Origin: Heteroscillospira sp050943935
Lineage (GTDB): Bacteria; Bacillota; Clostridia; Oscillospirales; Oscillospiraceae
DNA: 64,000 bases
Direction of reading: 5' to 3'
Assembly (NCBI GenBank): GCA_050943935.1
Contig: JBMNQC010000007.1
Span: 1 to 64,000 of the forward strand
Positions 25,118 to 33,061 of this stretch are shown piece by piece. The notes beneath the pieces are model-generated. The model was given only the letters and a program-made list of their open reading frames with translations, searched no databases and was not told the DNA's origin. The position numbers and the translations under genes were made by a program. Position 1 is the stretch's first letter, and each line of letters starts with the position of its first letter.

Positions 25118-26182
25118 GTGAAAAAGATTGGTAAACACCTGACGGCATTGCTGCTTGCCGTTGTCATGCTCTTCAGCATGGCTGCCTGCGGCAGCGTGGA
25201 AGTTGAGGAGAGCAAATCCCCCTCCGGTCCCTCTTCCCAGCCCGAAAACCCCGATGTAAAAGCCACCGTTTTCAAAATGGGCCACACCTACTCCATGGAA
25301 GATAACTTCGCCAAATCTATAGACAAATTTGCAAGCCTTGTCGCAGAACGCTCCGGCGGACGCTACCGCATAGACGTCTACGCAGCCGGCCAGCTGGGCA
25401 ACACCTATGAGAGCATCGAAGCCTGCGCCAGCGGAAACCAGGCAATGTGCGGCGACTCCATCTCCAGCTTTGACAATATGAATCCCCTGGGCGATATCGA
25501 GGCCTATCCCTTCCTGTTTGACAGCGCCGAGCAGGTAAAGGCCTTTATCGACAGCGACCTCTCTAGTGAATATTTGGAAGCTGTTGCTGAAGAAAATTTC
25601 CATTTTCTCGGTCTTCAGTACCGCGGCGCCCGTTTCCTCCAGACCACCAAGCCCATCCGCAGCATTGACGACCTTAAGGGTCTGAAACTTCGCACTCCTC
25701 CCATGAAGGTCACAAACCGTCCCTGGGCCATACTCGGCTGCGCCACCGTCGCCGTTGACATGACTGAGATCTACACCGCTCTGCAGCAGGGCGCCGTTGA
25801 AGGACAGGAGAACCCCCTGTTCACCTCCTACTCCAGCGGATTCTTTGAGATAGAAAAGTATCTGATGAACACCCGCCACGTCCATGGCATGCAAGCCTTT
25901 GCTTTCAACAAGGAGCTTTGGGATTCCTTCAGCGCCGAGGATCAGCAGATGTTTGAAGAGTGCGCAAAGGAAGCCGCTGACTGGCGTACTCAGCTTGAGA
26001 TTGATAGTGAGGCCGATTACATCAAGCTGGCCACCGACAACGGTATGGAATATATAGAGCTAGAGGACCTGGATGCCTGGAAGGCAGCTCTGGACGAGCC
26101 CATGAAGGCCGAGTACAAGGACGTTGAAGGCTTTAACGACTGGGTCGCCAAAATCAAGGAATTTGCAGCGGATGTGAAGTAA
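25118..26182 (+). CDS. TRAP transporter substrate-binding lipoprotein (DctP family)
   Basis: A 354-residue binding protein starting at GTG with GGAGG 7 bases upstream. Signal peptide and lipobox MAAC (Cys24). The DctP domain contains FKMGHTYSMEDNFAKSIDKFASLVAERSGGRYRIDVYAAGQLG and the conserved arginine region LKGLKLRTPPMKVTNRPWAILG, which normally salt-bridges a substrate carboxylate. It feeds the DctQ/DctM membrane subunits encoded next. The cargo is probably a carboxylate, possibly an N-acyl or amide compound given its neighbours. Confidence 0.93.
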   Translation: MKKIGKHLTALLLAVVMLFSMAACGSVEVEESKSPSGPSSQPENPDVKATVFKMGHTYSMEDNFAKSIDKFASLVAERSGGRYRIDVYAAGQLGNTYESIEACASGNQAMCGDSISSFDNMNPLGDIEAYPFLFDSAEQVKAFIDSDLSSEYLEAVAEENFHFLGLQYRGARFLQTTKPIRSIDDLKGLKLRTPPMKVTNRPWAILGCATVAVDMTEIYTALQQGAVEGQENPLFTSYSSGFFEIEKYLMNTRHVHGMQAFAFNKELWDSFSAEDQQMFEECAKEAADWRTQLEIDSEADYIKLATDNGMEYIELEDLDAWKAALDEPMKAEYKDVEGFNDWVAKIKEFAADVK

Positions 26183-26221
26183 ATCGCAAGTACTTTCATT
26201 TAACACTCCTACACGCAAACA

Positions 26222-26252
26222 GAACGGGTTCCATCCATGATGAAACCCGTTC
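26222..26252 (+). terminator. Intercistronic hairpin after dctP
   Basis: Stem GAACGGGTT/AACCCGTTC without a T run, placed between dctP and dctQ. Likely an mRNA-stabilising or attenuating hairpin. Confidence 0.6.
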
Positions 26253-26314
26253 CCCTCTAACATCTGTTTACCGGCTTTCAACCGGCAGACGCCAACTAAA
26301 TGGAGGATGTAAAT

Positions 26315-26824
26315 ATGCTATCAGCGTATTCCAAATTTCTTGACAAGCTGGAGAAAACCGTAGGCTGGATGTCCATCATCCTCATGTTTGTCGGTTTTGC
26401 AGTTATTTTTGCACAGACCATAGCAAGATACTTTTTCCACACCGGCGCCGCCTGGATGGAGGAGGTCGGCAGATACGCCATCATTTACCTGTCCTTCCTC
26501 TGCGCGCCCATAGCCATACGTCACGGCAAGCACATGGCCATAGATGTGCTTGAAGCCCGCTTCGCCCCCCTGCCCCGCACTCTCCTGCACATTGCGTTTG
26601 ATATTCTGCTCCTGTGGTTCTTCGGCGTCATGACCTACAGCGGAGTCGTATACACCTAGGCCAACCTGCAGAGCCTCTCCATAGGCATAGGCATAAGCAT
26701 GGCGTACATATATGTATCCTGCTCCATCGGTTTTTGTCTGATGGTGCTGTTCCAGCTGGAGAGCTTGGGTAAGAACGTCACAGAGCTTAAAAGTATAATA
26801 AACAGAAAGGACGGTGAGTTCTAG
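26315..26824 (+). pseudogene. TRAP transporter small membrane subunit (DctQ), interrupted by in-frame TAG
   Basis: Reading from ATG 26315 (GGAGG 8 bases upstream) gives 114 residues of a DctQ protein with three membrane segments and WMEEVGRYAIIYLSFLCAPIAIRHGKHMAIDV. A TAG at 26657-26659 (codon 115) stops it. The same frame then continues for 54 codons encoding the missing fourth membrane helix (SMAYIYVSCSIGFCLMVLFQLE) and ends at TAG 26822, two bases before dctM. Total length, 169 codons, is exactly that of DctQ. A CAG to TAG change would explain it. Readthrough, a recent null mutation, or a sequencing error are all possible. Confidence 0.88.
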
Positions 26825-26826
26825 GT

Positions 26827-28089
26827 ATGGCAGTTGTAATGGTCATAATGCTGCTGGCGCTGGCCTTTTTGGGACTTCCCATAGCCTGGGCGCTGGGTAT
26901 TTCTTCCTATGCCGCAGTTCTGTTTGAGGGCGGCTTCAATGTCCAGATAATGGCGCAGAAATGCGTCGCCGGTATGAACTCCTTCCCCATGCTGGCCGTC
27001 CCCTTCTTCATTCTCGCCGGAGACCTGATGACCGCCGGCGGCATCACCCGTAAGCTTCTCGATATTGCCAGTTCTTTCATCGGCTGGGTAAAGGGCAGCG
27101 TCTCCATAGTCTGCATAGTAGCCAGCTGCTTCTTTGGAGCCATCTCCGGCTCGGCCATAGCCACCGCCTCCGCCATAGGCGGCATGACTATTCCCGATAT
27201 GCTGAAGGATAAATACAGCCGCGAATACGCAGCCGCCGTCACCACCGCAGGCGCCATCTGCGGACCGCTGATCCCGCCCAGCATAGGCCTCATCGTCTAC
27301 GCCTCCATGGTAAGCTGCTCCGTAAAGGACCTGTTCATAGGCACGCTCATCCCCGGCATACTGTACGGCTGCATACTCTGTCTGGTAGCCTACTATAAAG
27401 CCTGCAAGCGGGATTACCCCACCCGTCCCCGCGCAAGCAAAAGAGAGATATGGAACACCTGCAAAAAGGGCTTCTGGGCCATGCTCATGCCCGTGCTGGT
27501 TTTGGGCAGCATCTTCGGCGGCATAGCCACCGCTACCGAGGCCTCCGCCCTGGCCGTAGCCTACGCCCTTATCGTTGGCCTGTTCATCCACCGCGACCTG
27601 AAGCTCAAGGACCTTTACCGCATTTTCCTCAACTCCTGCATCACTACCAGCACCATGTTCATACTCTTCGGCACCAGCGAGGCCGTTGGCTGGATAATCG
27701 CGATCACCAACGTTTCCGCTTTTATCTCCAACTGGATAATCTCCGTAACCACCAGCAAGCTGCTCATCATCGCCTTCATCACCGTTGTTGGCCTTATTTT
27801 CGGCTGCCTCATGGACGCCGTTGTAGCCATCCTTATCATGACTCCCGTGTTTATCGGTCTGGCCGGCCCTCTGGGCTACACCACCATTGAATTCGGCGTC
27901 ATCATAGTCACCCTGCTCATGCTGGGTCACATCACTCCTCCCGTAGGCGCCTCCCTGCTCCTGTCCAACAGTATCGCCGGGGCAAACATAGCCGGAACCA
28001 TCAAGGAAGCTGTACCCTTCTTCTTTGTGGGACTGGGCATAGTCATTCTGCTCTGGTGCTGCCCCATGCTGATAAGCGTGCTTATTTAA
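26827..28089 (+). CDS. TRAP transporter large permease subunit (DctM)
   Basis: A 420-residue membrane protein of normal DctM length with about 12 helices. Signatures include MNSFPMLAVPFFILAGDLMTAGGI, CFFGAISGSAIATASAIGGMTIPDM and AGAICGPLIPPSIGLIVYASM. It forms the sodium-driven transport channel together with DctQ. It starts 2 bases after the dctQ stop with no good ribosome binding site of its own, so its translation probably depends on ribosomes finishing dctQ. Confidence 0.94.
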   Translation: MAVVMVIMLLALAFLGLPIAWALGISSYAAVLFEGGFNVQIMAQKCVAGMNSFPMLAVPFFILAGDLMTAGGITRKLLDIASSFIGWVKGSVSIVCIVASCFFGAISGSAIATASAIGGMTIPDMLKDKYSREYAAAVTTAGAICGPLIPPSIGLIVYASMVSCSVKDLFIGTLIPGILYGCILCLVAYYKACKRDYPTRPRASKREIWNTCKKGFWAMLMPVLVLGSIFGGIATATEASALAVAYALIVGLFIHRDLKLKDLYRIFLNSCITTSTMFILFGTSEAVGWIIAITNVSAFISNWIISVTTSKLLIIAFITVVGLIFGCLMDAVVAILIMTPVFIGLAGPLGYTTIEFGVIIVTLLMLGHITPPVGASLLLSNSIAGANIAGTIKEAVPFFFVGLGIVILLWCCPMLISVLI

Positions 28090-28110
28090 GGCCGCTTTCA
28101 GGAGGCGCGT

Positions 28111-29250
28111 ATGAAAGACCTCATTATTGAAGAGTTCATCCAGCTCGTGACCACCTTTTCCGCCTCCCGGAACGAGCGCGCCGTTGCTGACCTGCTGCTG
28201 GCAAAGCTCCGGGACATAGGCTGTGAGGATGTGTACGAGGACTCCGCCGGCGAGGCTATAGGCGGCAACGCCGGTAATATCCACGGTACGTTGAGGGGAA
28301 GTCTCCCCGGCTCACTCCTGTTCTGTGCCCACATGGACCGGGGCGAGATCTTATCCCCCGGCGGAATAAAGCCCGACATTCAGGAGGATAAAATTTATAG
28401 TGACGGCAGCACTATTCTGGCCGCCGACGACGTGGCCGGTATTGTCACCATACTGGCCGCTCTGCGTGAGCTGAAAGCCTCGGGAAAGAACCATTGCAGC
28501 GTGGAGGTCCTGTTCACCGTCTGCGAGGAGGACTGCGTGCAGGGCTCGTATCACGCCGATTACAGCCGTATCCGTTCCAGACTGGCCTACGCCATGGACT
28601 CCAACGGCGCGGTGGGGCGTATAGTCCGCGCCGCTCCCTCCGGAGCCAGTCTGAAGGTTGAGCTGTTCGGCCGGGGCGCCCACTATGGCTCGGCTCCTGA
28701 AAACGGCATAGACGCCTCTCTGCCCGCGGCGCGGATACTTCTGGCTCTGAAGCAGGGGGCCGCGGACGATGATACCGTTGCAAACTTCCCCGTCCTGCAC
28801 GCCGGGCGGGAGGCTACCTACGGTATATGCGAGTACGCCGTCATCCAGGGCCAGGTCCAGAGCTACAGCCACCGGAAGCTGCTGGACTATATACGTTATT
28901 TTGAGGAGCTATGCCGCTCCGTCACTCAGGGCACCGGGCTTGAGCTGAAATTCGACGATCAGGTTCTGTACGAGCACTTTGAAGTATCAGAAAACAGTAC
29001 CGCCGTAAAACTAGCCTTCAAGTCCTTGAGGGATTTAGGCGCAGAACCATATACTGAGTTCGGCAAGGCCTGTCTGGACTCCCACAATTTCAACGCCCAC
29101 GGCATCCAGAGCGTAGCCCTGGCCATGGGCTACAGGCTGAACCACTCAAACCGAGAATACCAAGAGATACACCAGCTTATCAAAAACACCCGGCTGATCC
29201 AGCAGATAGTGCTGGAGTACTCAAATAACCGGGAAGAATACAATTTGTAA
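28111..29250 (+). CDS. M20 family metallopeptidase/amidohydrolase (PepT-like)
   Basis: A 379-residue M20 di-zinc hydrolase. Metal and catalytic residues are visible: His74 and Asp76 in CAHMDRG, the bridging Asp106 in AADDVAG, Glu139-Glu140 in CEED, Asp in YAMDSNG, and a late His in GYRLNHSNREY. The lid/dimer domain lies about 180-290. Cytosolic. It is the last gene of the GntR-amidase-TRAP cassette and would cleave a peptide or acyl-amide taken up by the TRAP system. Confidence 0.9.
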   Translation: MKDLIIEEFIQLVTTFSASRNERAVADLLLAKLRDIGCEDVYEDSAGEAIGGNAGNIHGTLRGSLPGSLLFCAHMDRGEILSPGGIKPDIQEDKIYSDGSTILAADDVAGIVTILAALRELKASGKNHCSVEVLFTVCEEDCVQGSYHADYSRIRSRLAYAMDSNGAVGRIVRAAPSGASLKVELFGRGAHYGSAPENGIDASLPAARILLALKQGAADDDTVANFPVLHAGREATYGICEYAVIQGQVQSYSHRKLLDYIRYFEELCRSVTQGTGLELKFDDQVLYEHFEVSENSTAVKLAFKSLRDLGAEPYTEFGKACLDSHNFNAHGIQSVALAMGYRLNHSNREYQEIHQLIKNTRLIQQIVLEYSNNREEYNL

Positions 29251-29254
29251 CGGC

Positions 29255-29290
29255 ATCCCCCTTGAAATTATAGATTTCAAGGGGGATTTT
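29255..29290 (+). terminator. Terminator of the TRAP/amidase/peptidase cassette
   Basis: Arms ATCCCCCTTGAAAT and ATTTCAAGGGGGAT (29255-29286), then TTTTATTTT. Confidence 0.9.
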
Positions 29291-29293
29291 TAT

Positions 29294-29322
29294 TTTACAA
29301 TTCTTTCTTTTTGCATTATAAT
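29294..29322 (+). promoter_or_regulatory. Promoter of azlCD
   Basis: -35 TTTACA (29294-29299), 17-base spacer, -10 TATAAT (29317-29322). Confidence 0.75.
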
Positions 29323-29353
29323 GTACCTCGTTCACACCAAAAGGAGCTTACAC

Positions 29354-30043
29354 ATGAAAAAGACATTTCTCTGCGCTTTCCGGCACAGTCTGCCGGTGCT
29401 TTTCGGATTTCTGCCCCTGGGTCTTGCCTACGGCATACTCATGCAGGAGAGCGGCTACGGGGCGGGCTGGACGGCTCTGTGCAGCAGCACGGTGCTGGCA
29501 GGATCCCTGCAATTTCTGATGGTATCGTTTTTCGGGGGCGGCTTTTCCATTCTCACCGTCGCTTTGCTGGCCCTCTCCCTGAACAGCCGCCATATATTCT
29601 ACGGTCTCAGCTTTATTGAGCGCTTCCGCAGCTGCGGCGCGGCAAAATGGTTTCTCATCTTCACCCTCACCGATGAGGCCTATTCTCTCCACTGCTCATT
29701 TGAGCCGGAGGACGGCGTAAACGAAAACGCCGCGCACATTATTATAGGAGCGCTGGTGATGTTCTACTGGGTGCTGTTTTCCGTTCTGGGCGCTCTGGCC
29801 GGCAGCCTGATAAGCTTTGACACCACAGGTCTGGATTTTGCCCTCACCGCTCTGTTCATCACCATACTCATAGACCAGATACGCGCCGCGGAAAGCTACG
29901 CGCCAGCTCTCATGGCCGCGGCGGCCTCAGCGGTGAGCCTACTGATATTCGGCGCCGACGGCTTTATTCTGCCCGCTCTTATACTGAGCACGGCGGGCCT
30001 GTTCCTGCTCCGCCGCGAGCCCAAGAAGGAGGCCGCGAAATGA
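29354..30043 (+). CDS. azlC: AzlC family branched-chain amino acid exporter, large subunit
   Basis: A 229-residue membrane protein. The AzlC motif FGFLPLGLAYGILMQESGYGAGWTALCSSTVLAGSLQFLMV runs from about 18 to 58, then LNSRHIFYGLSF. With AzlD it exports branched-chain amino acids or analogues. AAGGAG lies 8 bases before ATG 29354. It overlaps azlD by the ATGA arrangement. Confidence 0.92.
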   Translation: MKKTFLCAFRHSLPVLFGFLPLGLAYGILMQESGYGAGWTALCSSTVLAGSLQFLMVSFFGGGFSILTVALLALSLNSRHIFYGLSFIERFRSCGAAKWFLIFTLTDEAYSLHCSFEPEDGVNENAAHIIIGALVMFYWVLFSVLGALAGSLISFDTTGLDFALTALFITILIDQIRAAESYAPALMAAAASAVSLLIFGADGFILPALILSTAGLFLLRREPKKEAAK

Positions 30044-30366
30044 CACTTTCACCCTCTCACAGCCTTGTTATCATCGGGGTGTGCGCCCTGTGCACCTTTC
30101 TGCTGCGCGCCCTGCCCTTTCTGCTGTTCGGAAACCGCCCCGTCCCCGGAGCGGTTACCTACCTGGGCCGGGTGCTGCCCATGGCGGTGATGTCTGTTCT
30201 GGTCATCTACTGTCTGCGCAGCGTGAGCTTCTCCTCCGCCGCCTCATGGCTGCCCACACTTTCCGGCGCCGCCGTGACCGCCGGAATACATCTTTGGCGC
30301 CGAAGCACCTTTCTGAGTATATGCGCGGGCACTCTGTGCTATATGCTGCTGATACACGCTCTTTAG
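30040..30366 (+). CDS. azlD: AzlD family branched-chain amino acid exporter, small subunit
   Basis: A 108-residue membrane protein with three to four helices and the AzlD motif CTFLLRALPFLLFG and VTYLGRVLPMAVMSVLVIYCL. Its ATG overlaps the azlC stop by four bases, indicating translational coupling of the two subunits. Confidence 0.92.
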   Translation: MTLSPSHSLVIIGVCALCTFLLRALPFLLFGNRPVPGAVTYLGRVLPMAVMSVLVIYCLRSVSFSSAASWLPTLSGAAVTAGIHLWRRSTFLSICAGTLCYMLLIHAL

Positions 30367-30377
30367 CTCCAGCGGGC

Positions 30378-30406
30378 TTGTAATCTACGGCTGTATGCCA
30401 TATAAT
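30378..30406 (+). promoter_or_regulatory. Promoter of the SpoU methyltransferase gene
   Basis: -35 TTGTAA (30378-30383), 17-base spacer, -10 TATAAT (30401-30406). Confidence 0.65.
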
Positions 30407-30437
30407 ATGAGAAATTTTGTTTGCGTGGAGAGATTTT

Positions 30438-31265
30438 ATGCCGCAGATAATTGAAATAAACGACCTGAGCCGCCCGGAGCTGGACGTATTCGCACGGCTT
30501 ACCGAGGCTCAGCGACGCTGCCGTCTGGAGCCGGAAAAAGGCGTATTCATAGCCGAAAGCCCCAAGGTCATATCCGTGGCTCTGGACGCGGGCTATGAGC
30601 CCGTGTCCCTGCTCATGGAGCGGAGGCATATCGAGGGCGACGCCCGGGAGCTGCTGGCGCGCTGCGGCGATGCGCCCGTATATACCGCCCCCCGGGAACT
30701 GCTGGCGGAGCTTACCGGCTATACCCTCACCCGGGGCGTGCTGTGCGCCATGCGCCGTCCGGCGCTCAAATCCGTTGAAGAGATATGCGCCTCCGCCCGC
30801 CGGGTGGCCGTGCTTGAGGGCGTGGTGGACTCCACCAACGTGGGCGCCATTTTCCGCTCCGCCGCGGCTCTGGGCATGGACGCCGTGCTGCTGACCCCCA
30901 CCAGCTGCGACCCCCTGAACCGCCGCGCGGTCCGGGTGAGCATGGGAACGGTCTTTCAGGTGCCGTGGACATACATAGGCTCGAGTGCCGCCGACTGGCC
31001 GCAGTCCGGCATGGAGCGGCTGGGAGCCCTGGGCTTCAGAACGGCGGCCATGGCCCTGCGTGAGGACTCCGTAGGCATAGACGACCCGGCTCTCATGGCT
31101 GAGGACAGGCTGGCCATTATCCTGGGCGCCGAGGGCGACGGCCTGGCAGGCGGCACCATAGCCTCCTGCGACTACACCGTGCGCATTCCCATGGCTCACG
31201 GAGTGGACTCCCTGAACGTGGCGGCCGCCGGCGCGGTGGCCTTCTGGCAGCTGGGAAGAAGATAG
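30438..31265 (+). CDS. TrmH/SpoU family RNA 2'-O-methyltransferase
   Basis: A 275-residue SPOUT methyltransferase. The three knot motifs are present: NVGAIFRSAAALG (motif 1), LAIILGAEGDGL (motif 2) and IPMAHGVDSLNVAAAGAVAFW (motif 3). An N-terminal RNA-binding extension contains FIAESPKVISVAL. It methylates ribose in tRNA or rRNA; the target nucleotide cannot be assigned. GGAGAG precedes ATG 30438. Confidence 0.92.
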   Translation: MPQIIEINDLSRPELDVFARLTEAQRRCRLEPEKGVFIAESPKVISVALDAGYEPVSLLMERRHIEGDARELLARCGDAPVYTAPRELLAELTGYTLTRGVLCAMRRPALKSVEEICASARRVAVLEGVVDSTNVGAIFRSAAALGMDAVLLTPTSCDPLNRRAVRVSMGTVFQVPWTYIGSSAADWPQSGMERLGALGFRTAAMALREDSVGIDDPALMAEDRLAIILGAEGDGLAGGTIASCDYTVRIPMAHGVDSLNVAAAGAVAFWQLGRR

Positions 31266-31356
31266 TTTACAGGTAATTTACAAAATCCGGCTTGCTTCAA
31301 AGCCCGATTTGGGGTATTTTAAAATACAACGGTACAGAGAAAGGCGGTTTGCTGTC

Positions 31357-32010
31357 ATGCTTACTTTAGAGGAAGTGCGCCACAATTCTGAGGTGCGCAG
31401 TTATATAGAAAAGGCCGATGAGTCCCTTATTGCCCTGGGCTACACGGAGCACAGCTTCGCCCATGTGGGACGGGTGGCCGCGGTGGCAAGCAGACTGCTG
31501 CTGGATCTGGGCTATCCACAGCGGACGGCGGAGCTTGCAGCCATAGCGGGCTGGCTTCACGATATAGGCAATGTGATAAACCGCATCGACCATGCCCAGA
31601 GCGGCGCCGTCATGGCCTTCCGTATTCTGGACAAGCTGGGCATGGACCCCCAGGAGACGGCCACGGTGATAACCGCCATCGGCAACCACGACGAGGGCAC
31701 AGCCTACCCCGTGAACCCTGTGGCGGCGGCGCTCATTCTGGGCGATAAGACCGATGTGCGCGCAAACCGTGTGCGCAACAAGGACGTCGCCAGCTTCGAC
31801 ATACACGACAGGGTGAACTACTCCGTGAAAAAGAGCGACGTCACCCTTGAGGACGGCGAGGTGCGCCTGAGCCTCAGCATAGACACCAGCGTATGTCCAG
31901 TTATGTCCTACTTTGAAATATTCATGGAGCGTATGCTCCTGTGCCGCCGCGCCGCCGAAAAGCTGGGTCTCCGGTTCGCGCTGGTGATAAACGGTCAGAA
32001 AATAATGTGA
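31357..32010 (+). CDS. HD domain phosphohydrolase
   Basis: A 217-residue metal-dependent phosphohydrolase. Metal ligands appear in order as SFAHVGRVAAVA (His), WLHDIGN (His-Asp), GNHDEGTAY, and GDKTDVRANR (Asp). The substrate, perhaps a nucleotide, is not predictable. ATG 31357 has AAAGGCGG upstream. It lies between the methyltransferase gene and galU, with its own terminator. Confidence 0.87.
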   Translation: MLTLEEVRHNSEVRSYIEKADESLIALGYTEHSFAHVGRVAAVASRLLLDLGYPQRTAELAAIAGWLHDIGNVINRIDHAQSGAVMAFRILDKLGMDPQETATVITAIGNHDEGTAYPVNPVAAALILGDKTDVRANRVRNKDVASFDIHDRVNYSVKKSDVTLEDGEVRLSLSIDTSVCPVMSYFEIFMERMLLCRRAAEKLGLRFALVINGQKIM

Positions 32011-32023
32011 CGGTGCGCAGAAA

Positions 32024-32046
32024 AGATCCCCCCTTCGGGGATTTTT
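32024..32046 (+). terminator. Terminator after the HD hydrolase gene
   Basis: Short TCCCC/GGGGA stem with A-rich 5' and T-rich 3' flank. Confidence 0.8.
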
Positions 32047-32125
32047 TCTTTTTCTTCGGAACTTATGGAAATTCCCGGCGTCTTAGTTTATAATGTACCC
32101 ATATCACTTTCTAAGGAGAACACAA

Positions 32126-33001
32126 ATGAAGGTCAGAAAAGCAGTTATTCCGGCGGCGGGACTTGGCACCCGTATGCTGCCCGCCACCAAGACCGTCCCC
32201 AAGGAAATGCTCCCCCTGGTGGATAAGCCGGTCATTCAGTATATAGTCGAGGAGGCCGTGGCCAGCGGCATCGAAGATATCCTCATAGTCACCAACCGCG
32301 CCAAGAGCGCCATGGACGACTATTTTGACTACTATCCCGAGCTGGAGGAGCGCCTGGAGCGCGCCGGAAAATACAAGGAGCTGGAGGCCGTGCGCCGCTC
32401 TGCCGACCTGGCCAACATCTTCTATGTCCGCCAGAAGGAGACCAAGGGCCTGGGCCACGCCATATGGCGCGCCAAGCGCTTTGTGGGCGACGAGCCCTTC
32501 GCCATCCTGCTGGGCGACGACATCATGTATACCGAGCAGGGCGACAGCGCCCTGACTCAGCTCATTTCCGCCGCGGAAAAGTACGAGTGCAGCGCCATAG
32601 GCACCCGCGAGGTGGACGATGAGCACATCGTGAAATACTCCTCCCTGAAGATATCCCCTCTGGAGGAGCGCGTCTACCGCATACACGACATGAACGAGAA
32701 GCCCACTCTGGAGACAAAGCTCTCCAACCACGCCATCATGGGCCGCTATGTGCTCACCAGCGGCATTTTCGACATTCTGGAGAACACCGCTCCCGGCGCA
32801 GGCGGCGAGATACAGCTCACCGACGGTATGCGCACCCTGCTGGAGCGCGAGAGCATGGTGGCTGTGGACTTCAACGCCCGCCGCTACGACACCGGCAACA
32901 TGAAGGGCTTCCTGGAGGCCACCATAGACTACGCCCTCCGCCACCCCGAGGCCGGGGACTGGCTGCGCGAGTTCATAAAGGAAAAGGCAAAAACCCTGTA
33001 A
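32126..33001 (+). CDS. galU: UTP-glucose-1-phosphate uridylyltransferase
   Basis: A 291-residue GalU making UDP-glucose for cell-envelope glycans. The nucleotidyltransferase motif AAGLGTRMLPATKTVPKEMLPLVDKP is at 11-36; PFAILLGDDIMY and GEIQLTDGM follow. TATAAT lies at 32089-32094 and AAGGAG before ATG 32126. It has its own terminator. Confidence 0.96.
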   Translation: MKVRKAVIPAAGLGTRMLPATKTVPKEMLPLVDKPVIQYIVEEAVASGIEDILIVTNRAKSAMDDYFDYYPELEERLERAGKYKELEAVRRSADLANIFYVRQKETKGLGHAIWRAKRFVGDEPFAILLGDDIMYTEQGDSALTQLISAAEKYECSAIGTREVDDEHIVKYSSLKISPLEERVYRIHDMNEKPTLETKLSNHAIMGRYVLTSGIFDILENTAPGAGGEIQLTDGMRTLLERESMVAVDFNARRYDTGNMKGFLEATIDYALRHPEAGDWLREFIKEKAKTL

Positions 33002-33008
33002 AGACAGA

Positions 33009-33044
33009 CGCCGCCCGCACTCATACGCCGGCGGCGCCTTTTTT
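33009..33044 (+). terminator. Terminator after galU
   Basis: CGCCGCC/GGCGGCG stem (33009-33036) and six T at 33039-33044. Confidence 0.88.
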
Positions 33045-33061
33045 AGCGAAAGGAGCTGTGT

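Noticed and set aside
26657..26659. Pyrrolysine or selenocysteine decoding at the dctQ stop
   Set aside because: The codon is TAG, which rules out selenocysteine; pyrrolysine genes are not in the window and the normal dctQ and neighbouring genes also end in TAG, so a point mutation is simpler.
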